A stretch of DNA of 55,836 nucleotides. It comes from an uncultured Spirochaetaceae bacterium (GTDB lineage: Bacteria > Spirochaetota > Spirochaetia > Sphaerochaetales > Sphaerochaetaceae). Location of the stretch: the NCBI GenBank assembly GCA_945910645.1, contig CAMDZB010000005.1, forward strand, positions 1-55,836. Reading direction: 5' to 3'. This document shows, one piece after another, positions 43,666 through 51,919 of the stretch (its first letter is position 1; each line of letters starts with the position of its first letter). Made by a program: the position numbers and the translations under genes. A model generated the notes under the pieces. The model had not been told where the DNA came from and did no database searches. It saw only the letters and a program-made list of their open reading frames with translations.

Positions 43666-44618
43666 TATTCTGCTTCCTCTAATACTTGCATGATGTTTTT
43701 TGCAATAGCATTAACAACGGGTACTGATACACTATTACCTATTTGCTTGTATAGTTCTGATTTAGGTAAGTTGTCTGGCAATTTATAATTATCAGGAAAA
43801 CCCTGAAATCTAGCACACTCTCGAGGAGTTAATTTCCTTATATCTTGCTTCTCATCTATAATAAGTGGAACATTGTGTCCTCCAGTACCCATATTTGCTG
43901 TCAACGTTGGACACAGATTATTCTTGTTCTCTCTTACATAAATACGTCTCCACTGATAAATTGTATTAGGATTAGTCATCTCATTTTTTAATTGTGTATA
44001 ATACTTGCTATTCTTATATGAAAACTCCTCTGAAACATTTTTTTCAAGTAAAGCTCTTATACTTCTTGTTTTCTTGACAGGTTGAGGGAACTTAAATTTT
44101 TCAGCCAGTGCTTTATCTTGAAAACACACTATATATATTCGCTCTCTGTTTTGGGGTACATCTGAATACTTAGCAGTATTTAAAACATTTGATTTAATAT
44201 AATAGCCAGACCTTGTAAGTTCTTTTTGTATTACATTGAAAGTCCTACCATTATCATGAGCTGTAAGATTTTTAACATTTTCAAGAAACACTACTTTAGG
44301 TTGTAATATCTCTATGTAGCGTAATATATCGAAGAACAAATTGCCTCTATCATCTTTAAACCCCTTGCGATAACCAGCAATAGAAAATGCTTGACAAGGA
44401 AATCCACCTGTTAATATATCAATAGGTGGTAATTCATGAGGGTCAAGCTCTTTCATATCCTTGTTAATAAGTAAGTGTTTAAAGTTCTTGGAATAGGTTA
44501 CACATGCTTTTTCATCTATTTCATTTGCCCATGTTAATTCAAATCCAGCTTCTTGGAAACCAAGTCCAATTCCACCTATTCCTGCAAATAATTCCCCTAC
44601 ACGATACTTCTTTGTCAT
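43665..44618 (-). CDS. DNA cytosine-5 methyltransferase of a type II R-M system
   Basis: A 317-residue C5 methylase with all main motifs: FAGIGGIGLGFQEAGF (motif I, AdoMet), GGFPCQAFSIAG (IV, catalytic Cys), FLENVKNL (VI), QNRERIYIV (VIII), ECARFQGFP (IX) and IGNSVSVPVVNAI (X). The short region between motifs VIII and IX suits a simple recognition sequence, which I cannot name. It protects the host from the endonuclease encoded just downstream. Strongly A+T-rich codon use and its isolation between MATE and cmk indicate horizontal transfer. A promoter ending 6 nt before the ATG predicts a leaderless message. Confidence 0.92.
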   Translation of the reverse strand: MTKKYRVGELFAGIGGIGLGFQEAGFELTWANEIDEKACVTYSKNFKHLLINKDMKELDPHELPPIDILTGGFPCQAFSIAGYRKGFKDDRGNLFFDILRYIEILQPKVVFLENVKNLTAHDNGRTFNVIQKELTRSGYYIKSNVLNTAKYSDVPQNRERIYIVCFQDKALAEKFKFPQPVKKTRSIRALLEKNVSEEFSYKNSKYYTQLKNEMTNPNTIYQWRRIYVRENKNNLCPTLTANMGTGGHNVPLIIDEKQDIRKLTPRECARFQGFPDNYKLPDNLPKSELYKQIGNSVSVPVVNAIAKNIMQVLEEAE

Positions 44619-44624
44619 AGGTTA

Positions 44625-44653
44625 ATGGTAACATAAAAAAAATACACAAGCAA
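44625..44653 (-). promoter_or_regulatory. Promoter for a leaderless methyltransferase mRNA
   Basis: On the minus strand, TTGCTT (44648-44653), 17-nt spacer, TACCAT (44625-44630), then 6 nt to the ATG at 44618. Confidence 0.5.
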
Positions 44654-44777
44654 AGATATATTAAGTATTTATTTTTTTTAGTCTGTTTGACCAAAGCGAT
44701 AACAAAGTTCTTATTTCATCTGCCATATTTTCTCAACTATAAGTCAAGTCACCTCGTAGTGGATGTGGTGTTAGATA

Positions 44778-44858
44778 TCATTTAATCTCAGTTGTAAGAT
44801 AGCCATCCTTAAGCGCACGATCGTGTGTGATTTTCATCGAGACAATGATCAAACCCAT
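44778..44858 (-). pseudogene. Possible coding remnant beside the R-M island
   Basis: A 26-codon frame reads MGLIIVSMKIT then HDRALKDGYLTTEIK and stops. Its composition is like the host genes rather than the A+T-rich R-M pair. I do not recognise a family. It may be the tail of a gene cut when the R-M genes were inserted, or a chance frame. Confidence 0.22.
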
Positions 44859-44879
44859 GGAGTAAAATTTATCAATTTA

Positions 44880-44888
44880 TGTTATAAT
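44880..44888 (+). promoter_or_regulatory. Extended -10 promoter of the cmk-rpsA transcript
   Basis: TGT followed by TATAAT (44880-44888) forms an extended -10 with a poor -35. Transcription from about 44895 would give a leader of about 250 nt that includes structured element copy B. I see no later promoter before cmk. Confidence 0.5.
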
Positions 44889-44924
44889 TACGTAAAAAAG
44901 GTACTAGTAGGCACCCACGAGCTG

Positions 44925-44976
44925 AATATTCGGGATTGAGATACTAGGAAGCCAGACTCGGGCGAAACAAAAGCGA
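44925..44976 (+). repeat. Degenerate partial copy of the element's 5' part
   Basis: GAATATTCGGGATTGAG, then TAGGAAGCCAGACTCGGGC, parallels the opening of element B (GATATTCGGGATGCATAAC, GCGAAAGCAAACCCG) with many changes. It resembles the degenerate units before copy A. Confidence 0.5.
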
Positions 44977-45093
44977 GTTTGATATTCGGGATGCATAACG
45001 CGAAAGCAAACCCGCCCCAAACGAAGGACATACCTTTGTGGTAGGCCAAGTTGGGCGGGTGCAGTTGACAAAGTTAGGCACCCGAGATCAAAC
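44977..45093 (+). ncRNA. Structured RNA-like element, copy B (family unknown)
   Basis: Same fold as copy A: GTTTGAT/ATCAAAC (44977-44983 with 45087-45093), CGGG/CCCG (44987-44990 with 45081-45084), an extra TGC/GCA pair set (44992-44994 with 45078-45080), TAAC/GTTA (44996-44999 with 45073-45076), and a perfect 8-bp ACCCGCCC/GGGCGGGT (45010-45017 with 45053-45060). The core GGACATACCTTTGTGGTAGG is identical to copy A. A shared tail continues to about 45120. It lies in the predicted leader of cmk, which makes a cis-regulatory role possible; a processed small RNA is the alternative. Confidence 0.72.
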
Positions 45094-45146
45094 GAGCCAA
45101 AGAGATTGCCCGCAGATTCAGCGAGCCAAAGAAGGAAGGAGGAAAT

Positions 45147-45782
45147 ATGATAGTAGCAATAGACGGCCCTGCCGGCAGTGGTAAAAGCACCATCGCAAAG
45201 TTAATTTCAGAAAAATTCGGATTTTTTAACCTAAACAGCGGTGAGTTCTACAGAGCGTTTGCATACGAGCACCTCCAAAAAGGTCGCAGCCTCGAAAGTA
45301 AAAGCGATATCGACGAGTCCCTCAAAGACATAGTTCTCTCCCTCAATGGCGATGACATCCTCATCAGTGGCAAAAAGGTTGAAAAAATACTCCTACACAC
45401 AAAAGACGTGGACAACGCCTCATCAATCCTCTCTGTGGAGATTCCAGTGCGAATGAGGGTCAACGAACTCCTTCGTGAAAGCATAAAGGGGCGCAACATC
45501 GTATGCGAAGGACGTGACATCACAAGCGTGGTCTTCCCGAATGCAGAGCTCAAGATCTACCTTGATGCAAACCTTGAAGAGCGTGCCAAGAGACGTGCAA
45601 CAGAACGAGGTGAAAATCAGGGCGAAATCGCGCTATCCCTAAAGGAAAGAGATGATCGCGACATCAATAAAACATTTGGAGGGCTAAAAAAAGTGGAAGA
45701 CGCCACTGTTATAGATACAACTTACTTGACGATAAATGAAGTTTTTAATAAAATTAGCACGATGGTAGAAATGTGCCTTTAA
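45147..45782 (+). CDS. cmk: Cytidylate kinase
   Basis: Phosphorylates CMP and dCMP. The 211-residue P-loop kinase has MIVAIDGPAGSGKSTIAK at the N-terminus, NSGEFYRAFA in place of the common D/N-S-G-A-x-YR, VCEGRDITSVVFP near 115 and a lid with RAKRRATERGE near 150. A strong GGAGG precedes the ATG. It is followed after 36 nt by rpsA, the arrangement found in many bacteria. The long structured leader upstream may control both genes. Confidence 0.9.
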   Translation: MIVAIDGPAGSGKSTIAKLISEKFGFFNLNSGEFYRAFAYEHLQKGRSLESKSDIDESLKDIVLSLNGDDILISGKKVEKILLHTKDVDNASSILSVEIPVRMRVNELLRESIKGRNIVCEGRDITSVVFPNAELKIYLDANLEERAKRRATERGENQGEIALSLKERDDRDINKTFGGLKKVEDATVIDTTYLTINEVFNKISTMVEMCL

Positions 45783-45818
45783 AAAAGTGATATTTTTTCC
45801 GTTAAGGGGTATTAACAT

Positions 45819-47546
45819 ATGGATAACAAGAAGATAGTGGACTTGAACACGGAGGGTTCACAGAGCCAACTTCAAGAAAAGTATTTAAAGAGTTTAGACA
45901 CAATAGAAGACGGTTGTGTTATTAATGGTCAAGTTGCACAGATTGTAGGTGACACGGTATTTATCGACGTAGGATACAAGAGTGAAGGCCGCTTGTCATT
46001 GAGTGAATTTGACACTGTTCCAAACGTAGGTGATACTATCCAGGTTCTTGTTGTCAAGAAAGAAGGCAGAGGTGGTCAGATCCAGCTCTCATCAAAGTTA
46101 GCAAACGAGAAAAATTCAGCAAGCAAGCTTGAAGAAGCATACAGCGCTAAAGTACCTGTAGAAGGAAAGTTCGTAGGCGTAATCAAGGGCAAAGAAGGCG
46201 ATAAAATCAGCGGTTTCGAAGTATCACTTCCAGGTGGATACAAGGGTTTCTGCCCACTTTCAAAGGCTGATGTTAACCGCATTGAAGAGCCAGAGAAGCT
46301 CATCGGCACAAAGGACTACTTCATCGTTGAAAAGTTCGTAAAGAATCCACATCTCAAGTCAGTAGTAAACCGCAAGGCTTACCTTGAGGCTCAGATCAAC
46401 GAGACAAAGAAGGAGTTCTTCGAGCACATTGCAGTTGGCGATGTGGTAGAGGGCGCTGTTAAGTCATTCACATCATTCGGCGTGTTCTTCGACCTCGGAG
46501 GATTCGACGGACTACTCCACCTCAACGATATGAGCTGGGGTCGTATATCAAAGCCAAAAGACATATTCAAGAAGGGCGACAGACTTCGCTTAAGAGTCAT
46601 CAACGTAGACAAAGACGCTCAGAAGATCAACCTTTCACTAAAGGATATGACTGTAGATCCATGGAGCAACTTCGAAGAGAAGTATAAGCTCGAGCAGATC
46701 GTAACAGGTAAGATCGTCAAGCTCACATCATTCGGTGTATTTGTTGAGCTTGAGCCAGGCGTCGAAGGTCTTTCACACATCAGTGAACTTTCATGGACTA
46801 TCCATGTTACAAATCCAGGCGATGTATTCAAGGTTGGCGACGTTGTTGACGCAAAGATCCTTGGCTACGACATCGGAGCAAGAAGAGTATCACTCGGCAT
46901 CAGACAGGCTCAGGAGAATCCATGGGATAAGATCGTTGAGAAGTACGCTGTAGGAACAAAGCTCACAAGACCTGTAGTTAAGGTAACTCAGGCAGGTGCA
47001 TTTGTTAACCTTGAGGAGGGTATCGATGGATTCCTCCCTGCAGAATCACTTTCATGGACTGAGAGAATCACAGATGCACGCACTGTAGTAAAACAGGGCG
47101 ATGAGAAAGAAGTTGTTGTTATGAAGGTGGATCCAAACGCACGCCGCATACGCCTTTCAATCAGAGACGCAAGCGACAATCCATGGGCTATCCTCAAGAA
47201 CAACTATCCAAAAGGATCACTAATCCAGGCTGAAGTAGTAAACGTTCTTGAAAATGGAATTCAGGTTAAGGTGGTTGGTGACATCGAAACAGTTATCAAC
47301 AAAAACGCTCTTATTACAGACGAAAATGAAAACGCAATGTCTGTGCTTTCAAAGTATAAGCCAGGGGACAAGGTCAACGCTATCGTAGTTGATTGCAACC
47401 CATCTCAGAACAAGCTCATCCTTTCTGTACGTGATGCAGTTCTTAAAGAGAGAAAAGACGAGTATGAGAAATATATGGCAACAAGCACAGAAGAGGAAGG
47501 TTCATATACTCTTGCTGATATCTTAAGCAAAAAGGACGAAGAGTAA
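45819..47546 (+). CDS. rpsA: 30S ribosomal protein S1
   Basis: RNA-binding ribosomal protein that helps mRNA start on the 30S subunit. The 575-residue product has six S1 domains: about 30-95, 112-180, 205-272, 290-358, 375-445 and 460-535. The third to fifth carry the best-conserved pattern (SFGVFFDLGGFDGLLHLNDMSW, SFGVFVELEPGVEGLSHISE). A long acidic N-terminal lead and an acidic tail flank them. AAGGGG lies 9 nt before the ATG. S1 matters here because leaderless messages, predicted at several genes in this window, do not normally need it. Its stop overlaps the TPR gene start (TAATG). Confidence 0.93.
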   Translation: MDNKKIVDLNTEGSQSQLQEKYLKSLDTIEDGCVINGQVAQIVGDTVFIDVGYKSEGRLSLSEFDTVPNVGDTIQVLVVKKEGRGGQIQLSSKLANEKNSASKLEEAYSAKVPVEGKFVGVIKGKEGDKISGFEVSLPGGYKGFCPLSKADVNRIEEPEKLIGTKDYFIVEKFVKNPHLKSVVNRKAYLEAQINETKKEFFEHIAVGDVVEGAVKSFTSFGVFFDLGGFDGLLHLNDMSWGRISKPKDIFKKGDRLRLRVINVDKDAQKINLSLKDMTVDPWSNFEEKYKLEQIVTGKIVKLTSFGVFVELEPGVEGLSHISELSWTIHVTNPGDVFKVGDVVDAKILGYDIGARRVSLGIRQAQENPWDKIVEKYAVGTKLTRPVVKVTQAGAFVNLEEGIDGFLPAESLSWTERITDARTVVKQGDEKEVVVMKVDPNARRIRLSIRDASDNPWAILKNNYPKGSLIQAEVVNVLENGIQVKVVGDIETVINKNALITDENENAMSVLSKYKPGDKVNAIVVDCNPSQNKLILSVRDAVLKERKDEYEKYMATSTEEEGSYTLADILSKKDEE

Positions 47547-48295
47547 TGTCAAAAAAGGAAAAGAATGACCTTGAACTATCGCTAACCGATAAGATCATCA
47601 CACTTATCATCAGACTAAGATGGTGGCTTTTCGGTTTGCTTGTTGCTCTTGCAATCGCAGGTGTTGCATTTGCTATCATCAGCGGTGTTAGTTCATCAAA
47701 AGACAACAAACTCAGCGAGGCATTCACTCCAATCGAAAAAGAGTTTAATACTGTACGCGATGAGGAGAATGGCGACTTTACAGAGGTTCTTTCTAAACTC
47801 AATGAATACATCTCCTCATCATCTAGGTACACGAATCTCAAGGCTCTACACATGAGAGCATACATTTATGCAGAAAAGGGAGACTACCAGAACGCTCTTA
47901 ACGACTATACAACCATCAATACTAAGGCTGGAAAAAACAGCTACTTTAAACCACTCAGTCTCTACGGCATGGCTGTTGCAAACGAGGAGCTTGGTAGAGT
48001 CGATGTTGCAAAAGAACAGTATCAGCAGATTTGGGATGAGTATGGTAAGTCAACTCCAGAGAGCAGCTCAGCACTCTTTGCACTCCTAAGATTTGCGATC
48101 AAAGACAACGATGCAGACAAACAGGATGAGTATGCACGCCTAATTAGAGACAACTATGCTTACTCAGACTATGCAAGAGCATCAGAGCAGTACATCAAGG
48201 CTGATGAGCCTGCAGATACCAATAGAGATGCAGTCACAGCAGATGATGCTGATGCATCCGATAACAACACATCCAATGAGGGTGAAACGACCTAA
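47546..48295 (+). CDS. Membrane-anchored tetratricopeptide-repeat protein
   Basis: A 249-residue protein with one membrane helix at about 25-50 (WWLFGLLVALAIAGVAFAIISG) and, beyond it, about three TPR-like helical pairs (LHMRAYIYAEKGDYQNALNDYT near 105, LYGMAVANEELGRVDVAKEQYQ near 145). An acidic low-complexity tail follows. The layout resembles YfgM-type envelope proteins. It overlaps rpsA by one base, so it is co-transcribed; its 3' end overlaps the lipoprotein gene by about 20 nt. Function is unknown. Confidence 0.75.
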   Translation: MSKKEKNDLELSLTDKIITLIIRLRWWLFGLLVALAIAGVAFAIISGVSSSKDNKLSEAFTPIEKEFNTVRDEENGDFTEVLSKLNEYISSSSRYTNLKALHMRAYIYAEKGDYQNALNDYTTINTKAGKNSYFKPLSLYGMAVANEELGRVDVAKEQYQQIWDEYGKSTPESSSALFALLRFAIKDNDADKQDEYARLIRDNYAYSDYARASEQYIKADEPADTNRDAVTADDADASDNNTSNEGETT

Positions 48296-49187
48296 GTTAA
48301 TTCTATTATTTCTCTTATCCTTTCTACTCATTGGGTGCGGAATTCCAAACTACTTTTACTTAGGTTCATCTTATTACACAATTTCATCTAAACAGTCTGA
48401 GACAAAAAACAGCTCTGATGTATCAATAAAATTTAATGATCCTCAACAAATTGCCAAATGTACAAATGATAATCCATCTGCTGTGATTTTTTATTGGATC
48501 GATAATCAAAACTCACCATCAGGTTCAGGACAGAGCGGATTGATTAGCGCCTTTAGCACTGCACTTGGAATAAGCTCATCAAACCCAGGAAGCGGTGTTC
48601 CGCTTACAATCTACACTGATGCTCAAAGCAGTCCTGTTGCAGAGTATAAATATCTCATGAATAGTTCAAGCAGCAATGAAAAAGAGAAGTATTCAATTCC
48701 ATATAGTTTGTACTATGCATCCATGAAAGACACAAACGGAAACAATGTTAGATTGCAATCTCCAACATTTCATGTACCGCCTATAGTGAATGCTGAAGGC
48801 AAAACGGTAGTTAACTTTACCATCAAGATGGTTGATGAAAAGTACCTTGCTGATGGAGTAACTCTAAATGAGGATTTTAAAAAGATATACCTTGAATATA
48901 CAGATAAAAGAGGTGTAGAGCAGAAATACGAGCTTACGCGTTACGACACAGCATCATTTTCTCAAATTCCTACAAAAGAAGACCTTGATAACGGATATGC
49001 AGACTATTCAATGTTCACAGCCAAGAACAGAGATGATCAGAGTATGATTGAGTTTAACCAAAATGAGATTTATGTTCACTTTGCTGTGGCCTTCTGCGCA
49101 TCAAAAGGGAACTTCAACAACATCTTTTGGTCTACTTTAACACCGATATCACCTGTCTTTAAGATAGGAAGAGATACATCAACGTAA
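48276..49187 (+). CDS. Hypothetical lipoprotein
   Basis: About 303 residues. The signal peptide (RPKLILLFLLSFLLIGC) ends in a lipobox with Cys near residue 20, so it should be lipid-anchored. The mature part is rich in Ser, Asn and Tyr with beta-type segments; I recognise no family. The ATG at 48276 lies within the end of the TPR gene and gives a compact signal peptide; the GTG two codons later is an alternative. It is probably the last gene of the cmk-rpsA operon. A trpS promoter follows. Confidence 0.7.
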   Translation: MRVKRPKLILLFLLSFLLIGCGIPNYFYLGSSYYTISSKQSETKNSSDVSIKFNDPQQIAKCTNDNPSAVIFYWIDNQNSPSGSGQSGLISAFSTALGISSSNPGSGVPLTIYTDAQSSPVAEYKYLMNSSSSNEKEKYSIPYSLYYASMKDTNGNNVRLQSPTFHVPPIVNAEGKTVVNFTIKMVDEKYLADGVTLNEDFKKIYLEYTDKRGVEQKYELTRYDTASFSQIPTKEDLDNGYADYSMFTAKNRDDQSMIEFNQNEIYVHFAVAFCASKGNFNNIFWSTLTPISPVFKIGRDTST

Positions 49188-49209
49188 TTAATTCTGAGCT
49201 CGGCGATTG

Positions 49210-49238
49210 TTGCAAAACAAATATCCTTGTGATAGAGT
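49210..49238 (+). promoter_or_regulatory. Promoter of trpS (near-leaderless)
   Basis: TTGCAA (49210-49215), 17-nt spacer, TAGAGT (49233-49238), ending 9 nt before the ATG at 49248. No Shine-Dalgarno. Confidence 0.52.
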
Positions 49239-49247
49239 AAAAAGAAT

Positions 49248-50231
49248 ATGAAAAAGCGAATATTAACAGGGGATAGAACCACAGGTAAACTACATCTTGG
49301 CCACTACGTTGGAAGTCTTAAGTCACGTGTGGATCTTCAGCACGACTACGAAACATTTATACTCCTTGCCGATGTTCAGGCACTAACCACGCATTTTGAC
49401 AACGTTGAACTTTTGGAACATTCGATTTTGGACGTGGCAAAGGATAACCTCTCTGTGGGGCTTGATGAGAACCTCGTTACGCTTGTTCAGCAGAGTCAGA
49501 TTTCATCGATTGCAGAACTCACCATATTCTACTCGATGCTTGTGACTGTTAATCAGCTTTCGCATAACCCTACAATCAAAACTGAGGCAAAAAACTACGG
49601 CTATAAAGAGTTAACATACGGATTTCTTGGATACCCTGTGTCGCAGACTGCAGACATCACGTTCTGTAATGCGCATCTTGTTCCTGTTGGGGAGGATCAG
49701 AAACCACACATCGAGATGGCACGACAGATTGTAAGGAAGTTCAACGCGTTGTATGGCACAGAGATAGTAGAACCGGATATTATGTTATCAACAACTCCAC
49801 GCCTTCAAGGCCTCGATGGCAAAGCTAAGATGGGTAAGAGCATGGGTAACGCAATCTACCTTACGGATACAAAAGAAGAGGTGCTTCAGAAGGCAAAGAG
49901 CGGTGTTACGGATACCACTCGTATCAGCGTTAAAATGCCGGGACATCCTGATACATGCCCTGTGTTTGCATACCAAAAGGTGTTCTCAACGGAGAGTGCG
50001 AACATAGAAGAGATGTGTAAAAATGCAGGAATTGGCTGTGTTGCATGTAAGATAAAGCTTGCAGAGACACTCAATGCGTTTCTTGATCCAATACGTGAAA
50101 GGCGTCACTATTGGGACACTCACGAGAAGGAGCTTAAGGATATCATCATTTCAGGCACAGCAAAGGCAAACAAGGTAGGTAACGAGAATCTTGATAAAAT
50201 CAAAGAAAAGATGCATATCTTGATTAAATGA
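49248..50231 (+). CDS. trpS: Tryptophanyl-tRNA synthetase
   Basis: Class I aminoacyl-tRNA synthetase charging tRNA-Trp. The 327-residue product has the HIGH-type motif KLHLGHYVGSL near residue 12, the substrate-pocket segment GYPVSQTADITFCNAHLVPVGEDQKPHIE near 125-155, and a KMSKS-type motif KMGKSMGN near 190. C-terminal cysteines (CKNAGIGCVACK) may bind metal. The start lies close behind a promoter without a ribosome site. Confidence 0.93.
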   Translation: MKKRILTGDRTTGKLHLGHYVGSLKSRVDLQHDYETFILLADVQALTTHFDNVELLEHSILDVAKDNLSVGLDENLVTLVQQSQISSIAELTIFYSMLVTVNQLSHNPTIKTEAKNYGYKELTYGFLGYPVSQTADITFCNAHLVPVGEDQKPHIEMARQIVRKFNALYGTEIVEPDIMLSTTPRLQGLDGKAKMGKSMGNAIYLTDTKEEVLQKAKSGVTDTTRISVKMPGHPDTCPVFAYQKVFSTESANIEEMCKNAGIGCVACKIKLAETLNAFLDPIRERRHYWDTHEKELKDIIISGTAKANKVGNENLDKIKEKMHILIK

Positions 50232-50297
50232 TTCTATTCATGTAAACTTATATTAATAAAAAGTATCGCTTAATTGTTTGATTTTAGGCGTTAAACT

Positions 50298-50369
50298 GGC
50301 CCTTTAGCTCAGCGGGAGAGCGCCACCTTGACGTGGTGGATGTCGTAAGTTCAATCCTTACAGGGGTCA
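50298..50369 (+). tRNA. tRNA-Val (GAC)
   Basis: Complete cloverleaf: acceptor GGCCCTT/AGGGGTC with G-T pairs, D-arm AGCTCAGCGGGAGAGC, anticodon stem CCACC/GGTGG with loop TTGACGT (anticodon GAC), T-arm GTAAG TTCAATC CTTAC, discriminator A. CCA is not encoded. Confidence 0.93.
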
Positions 50370-50405
50370 TTACCGTAAAACACTAATTGAAGTGAGGGAC
50401 ACAGT

Positions 50406-51800
50406 ATGTCCGAAAATCGAGAAACGCTGGGCAGTAGGCTCGGCTTTTTGTTTTTGTCAGCAGGTTGTGCGATTGGACTTGGTAACGTTTGGAGATTTCC
50501 TTATATCACAGGTAAGTACGGCGGTGCTGCATTCGTGTTGTTATACCTATTGTTTTTAGTTATGTTTGGACTTCCAATAATGGTTATGGAGTTCGCTGTT
50601 GGAAGAGCAAGTAGAAAGGGTATGGGAGGAGCATTCAAGGCGCTTGAACCAAAGGGTACCCACTGGCACTATCACAACTTCTTTGCAATAGCGGGCAACT
50701 ATCTACTTATGATGTTCTACACGGTTATAGGCGGATGGATGATCAGTTACTTCATCGCGTTTGTCCGTGGCGACTTCCAAAATCTTGATCCCCAAGGCGT
50801 TGCAACCTACTTTGAAACGCTCACAACTCCACCAAACGGCGCATTTCCATTCAGAATGGTACTTTGGATGTTCATAGTAATTGCGATTGGCTTCTCAGTA
50901 TGCGCACTCGGACTACAAAACGGCGTTGAAAGGATCACAAAAGTCATGATGAGCGGACTTTTATTCATCCTCATTGCGCTTGCAATCTACGTTGCATTCC
51001 TTCCAGGAAGCATCAAGGGCTACGCATTTTACCTCAAGCCTGATTTTTATAAGATGGCAGAGAACGGAATCTTTGAAACTATCTATGCGGCGATGGGGCA
51101 GGCGTTTTTCACACTCTCTTTAGGCATTGGCGCCATGGGTATCTTCGGCTCGTATATTGATAAGAAGTATTCGCTTTCAGGTGAGTCGATCCGCATCATT
51201 ATTCTTGATACATTTGTTGCAATCTGCTCAGGATTGATCATATTCCCGGCGTGTTTTGCAAAGGGTGTGAGCCCATCAGAGGGGCCAGGGCTCGTGTTCC
51301 TCTCGCTTCCTAACGTATTTAATGGAATGAAGATAGGCCGCGTTGTAGGCTCTCTGTTCTTCCTCTTTATGAGCTTTGCAGCACTTACCACGGTCATTGC
51401 TGTATTTGAAAACATCACGGCATACTGGATGGACTATAAGGGATGGTCGCGTAGGAAGTCGGTGCTCATAAACTTTGTACTCGTGACAATCCTTTCACTT
51501 CCATGCGCGCTTGGTATGAACGTGTGGAGTGGCATAAGATTCGGCATAATTGGATCGATTGACTCGTTTGAGGACTTTCTTGTGTCGAATAACCTTCTGC
51601 CGTTAGGATCGCTTGTATACCTACTGTTCTGTGTGAGCAAGAAGGGATGGGGTTGGGATAACTTCATCAAAGAAGCTGATACTGGCGAGGGTATTAAGTT
51701 CCCAAACAACAAGTTCATCAGGGCATATTTGAAATACGTAGTGCCTGTTGTGATACTAATAATCTTCGTTTTGGGATACATCGATATTTTCAGCAAATAA
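50406..51800 (+). CDS. Sodium:neurotransmitter symporter (NSS) family transporter
   Basis: A 464-residue inner-membrane protein with about 11 hydrophobic helices, typical of bacterial NSS members that import amino acids with Na+. The signature GSRLGFLFLSAGCAIGLGNVWRFPY is at residues 8-32, with unwound-helix glycines, and the second-half motifs are present (MGQAFFTLSLGIGAMG near 230, FAALTTVIAVFENITAYW near 325). The likely substrate is an amino acid such as tryptophan or leucine, by family. It lies 37 nt after tRNA-Val and may share its transcript. Confidence 0.9.
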   Translation: MSENRETLGSRLGFLFLSAGCAIGLGNVWRFPYITGKYGGAAFVLLYLLFLVMFGLPIMVMEFAVGRASRKGMGGAFKALEPKGTHWHYHNFFAIAGNYLLMMFYTVIGGWMISYFIAFVRGDFQNLDPQGVATYFETLTTPPNGAFPFRMVLWMFIVIAIGFSVCALGLQNGVERITKVMMSGLLFILIALAIYVAFLPGSIKGYAFYLKPDFYKMAENGIFETIYAAMGQAFFTLSLGIGAMGIFGSYIDKKYSLSGESIRIIILDTFVAICSGLIIFPACFAKGVSPSEGPGLVFLSLPNVFNGMKIGRVVGSLFFLFMSFAALTTVIAVFENITAYWMDYKGWSRRKSVLINFVLVTILSLPCALGMNVWSGIRFGIIGSIDSFEDFLVSNNLLPLGSLVYLLFCVSKKGWGWDNFIKEADTGEGIKFPNNKFIRAYLKYVVPVVILIIFVLGYIDIFSK

Positions 51801-51827
51801 AGAAAGTTAAATAAAATAAACCACTTT

Positions 51828-51860
51828 AAGCACCTTTCGTAAGTTTTATGAGGGGTGCTT
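51828..51860 (+). terminator. Terminator-like hairpin after the symporter gene
   Basis: AAGCACC/GGTGCTT (51828-51834 with 51854-51860), extended by three further pairs, followed by ATTGCTTTTT. The same T-rich part may supply a -35 (TTGCTT) for livJ, with TATAAA about 15 nt further on. Confidence 0.6.
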
Positions 51861-51919
51861 ATTGCTTTTTATATCGAAATGTTATAAATTGTTTTACAAA
51901 TTTTTTTAGAGGAATAACT

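Noticed and set aside
45065-45070. TTGACA inside element B as a -35 box for cmk
   Set aside because: No -10-like sequence lies 16-18 nt downstream, and the bases belong to the conserved part of the structured element (copy A has GTGACA there).
42514-45146. R-M region as a prophage or larger defence island
   Set aside because: No integrase, transposase, phage structural gene or att-like repeat is seen; only the two R-M genes have foreign composition.
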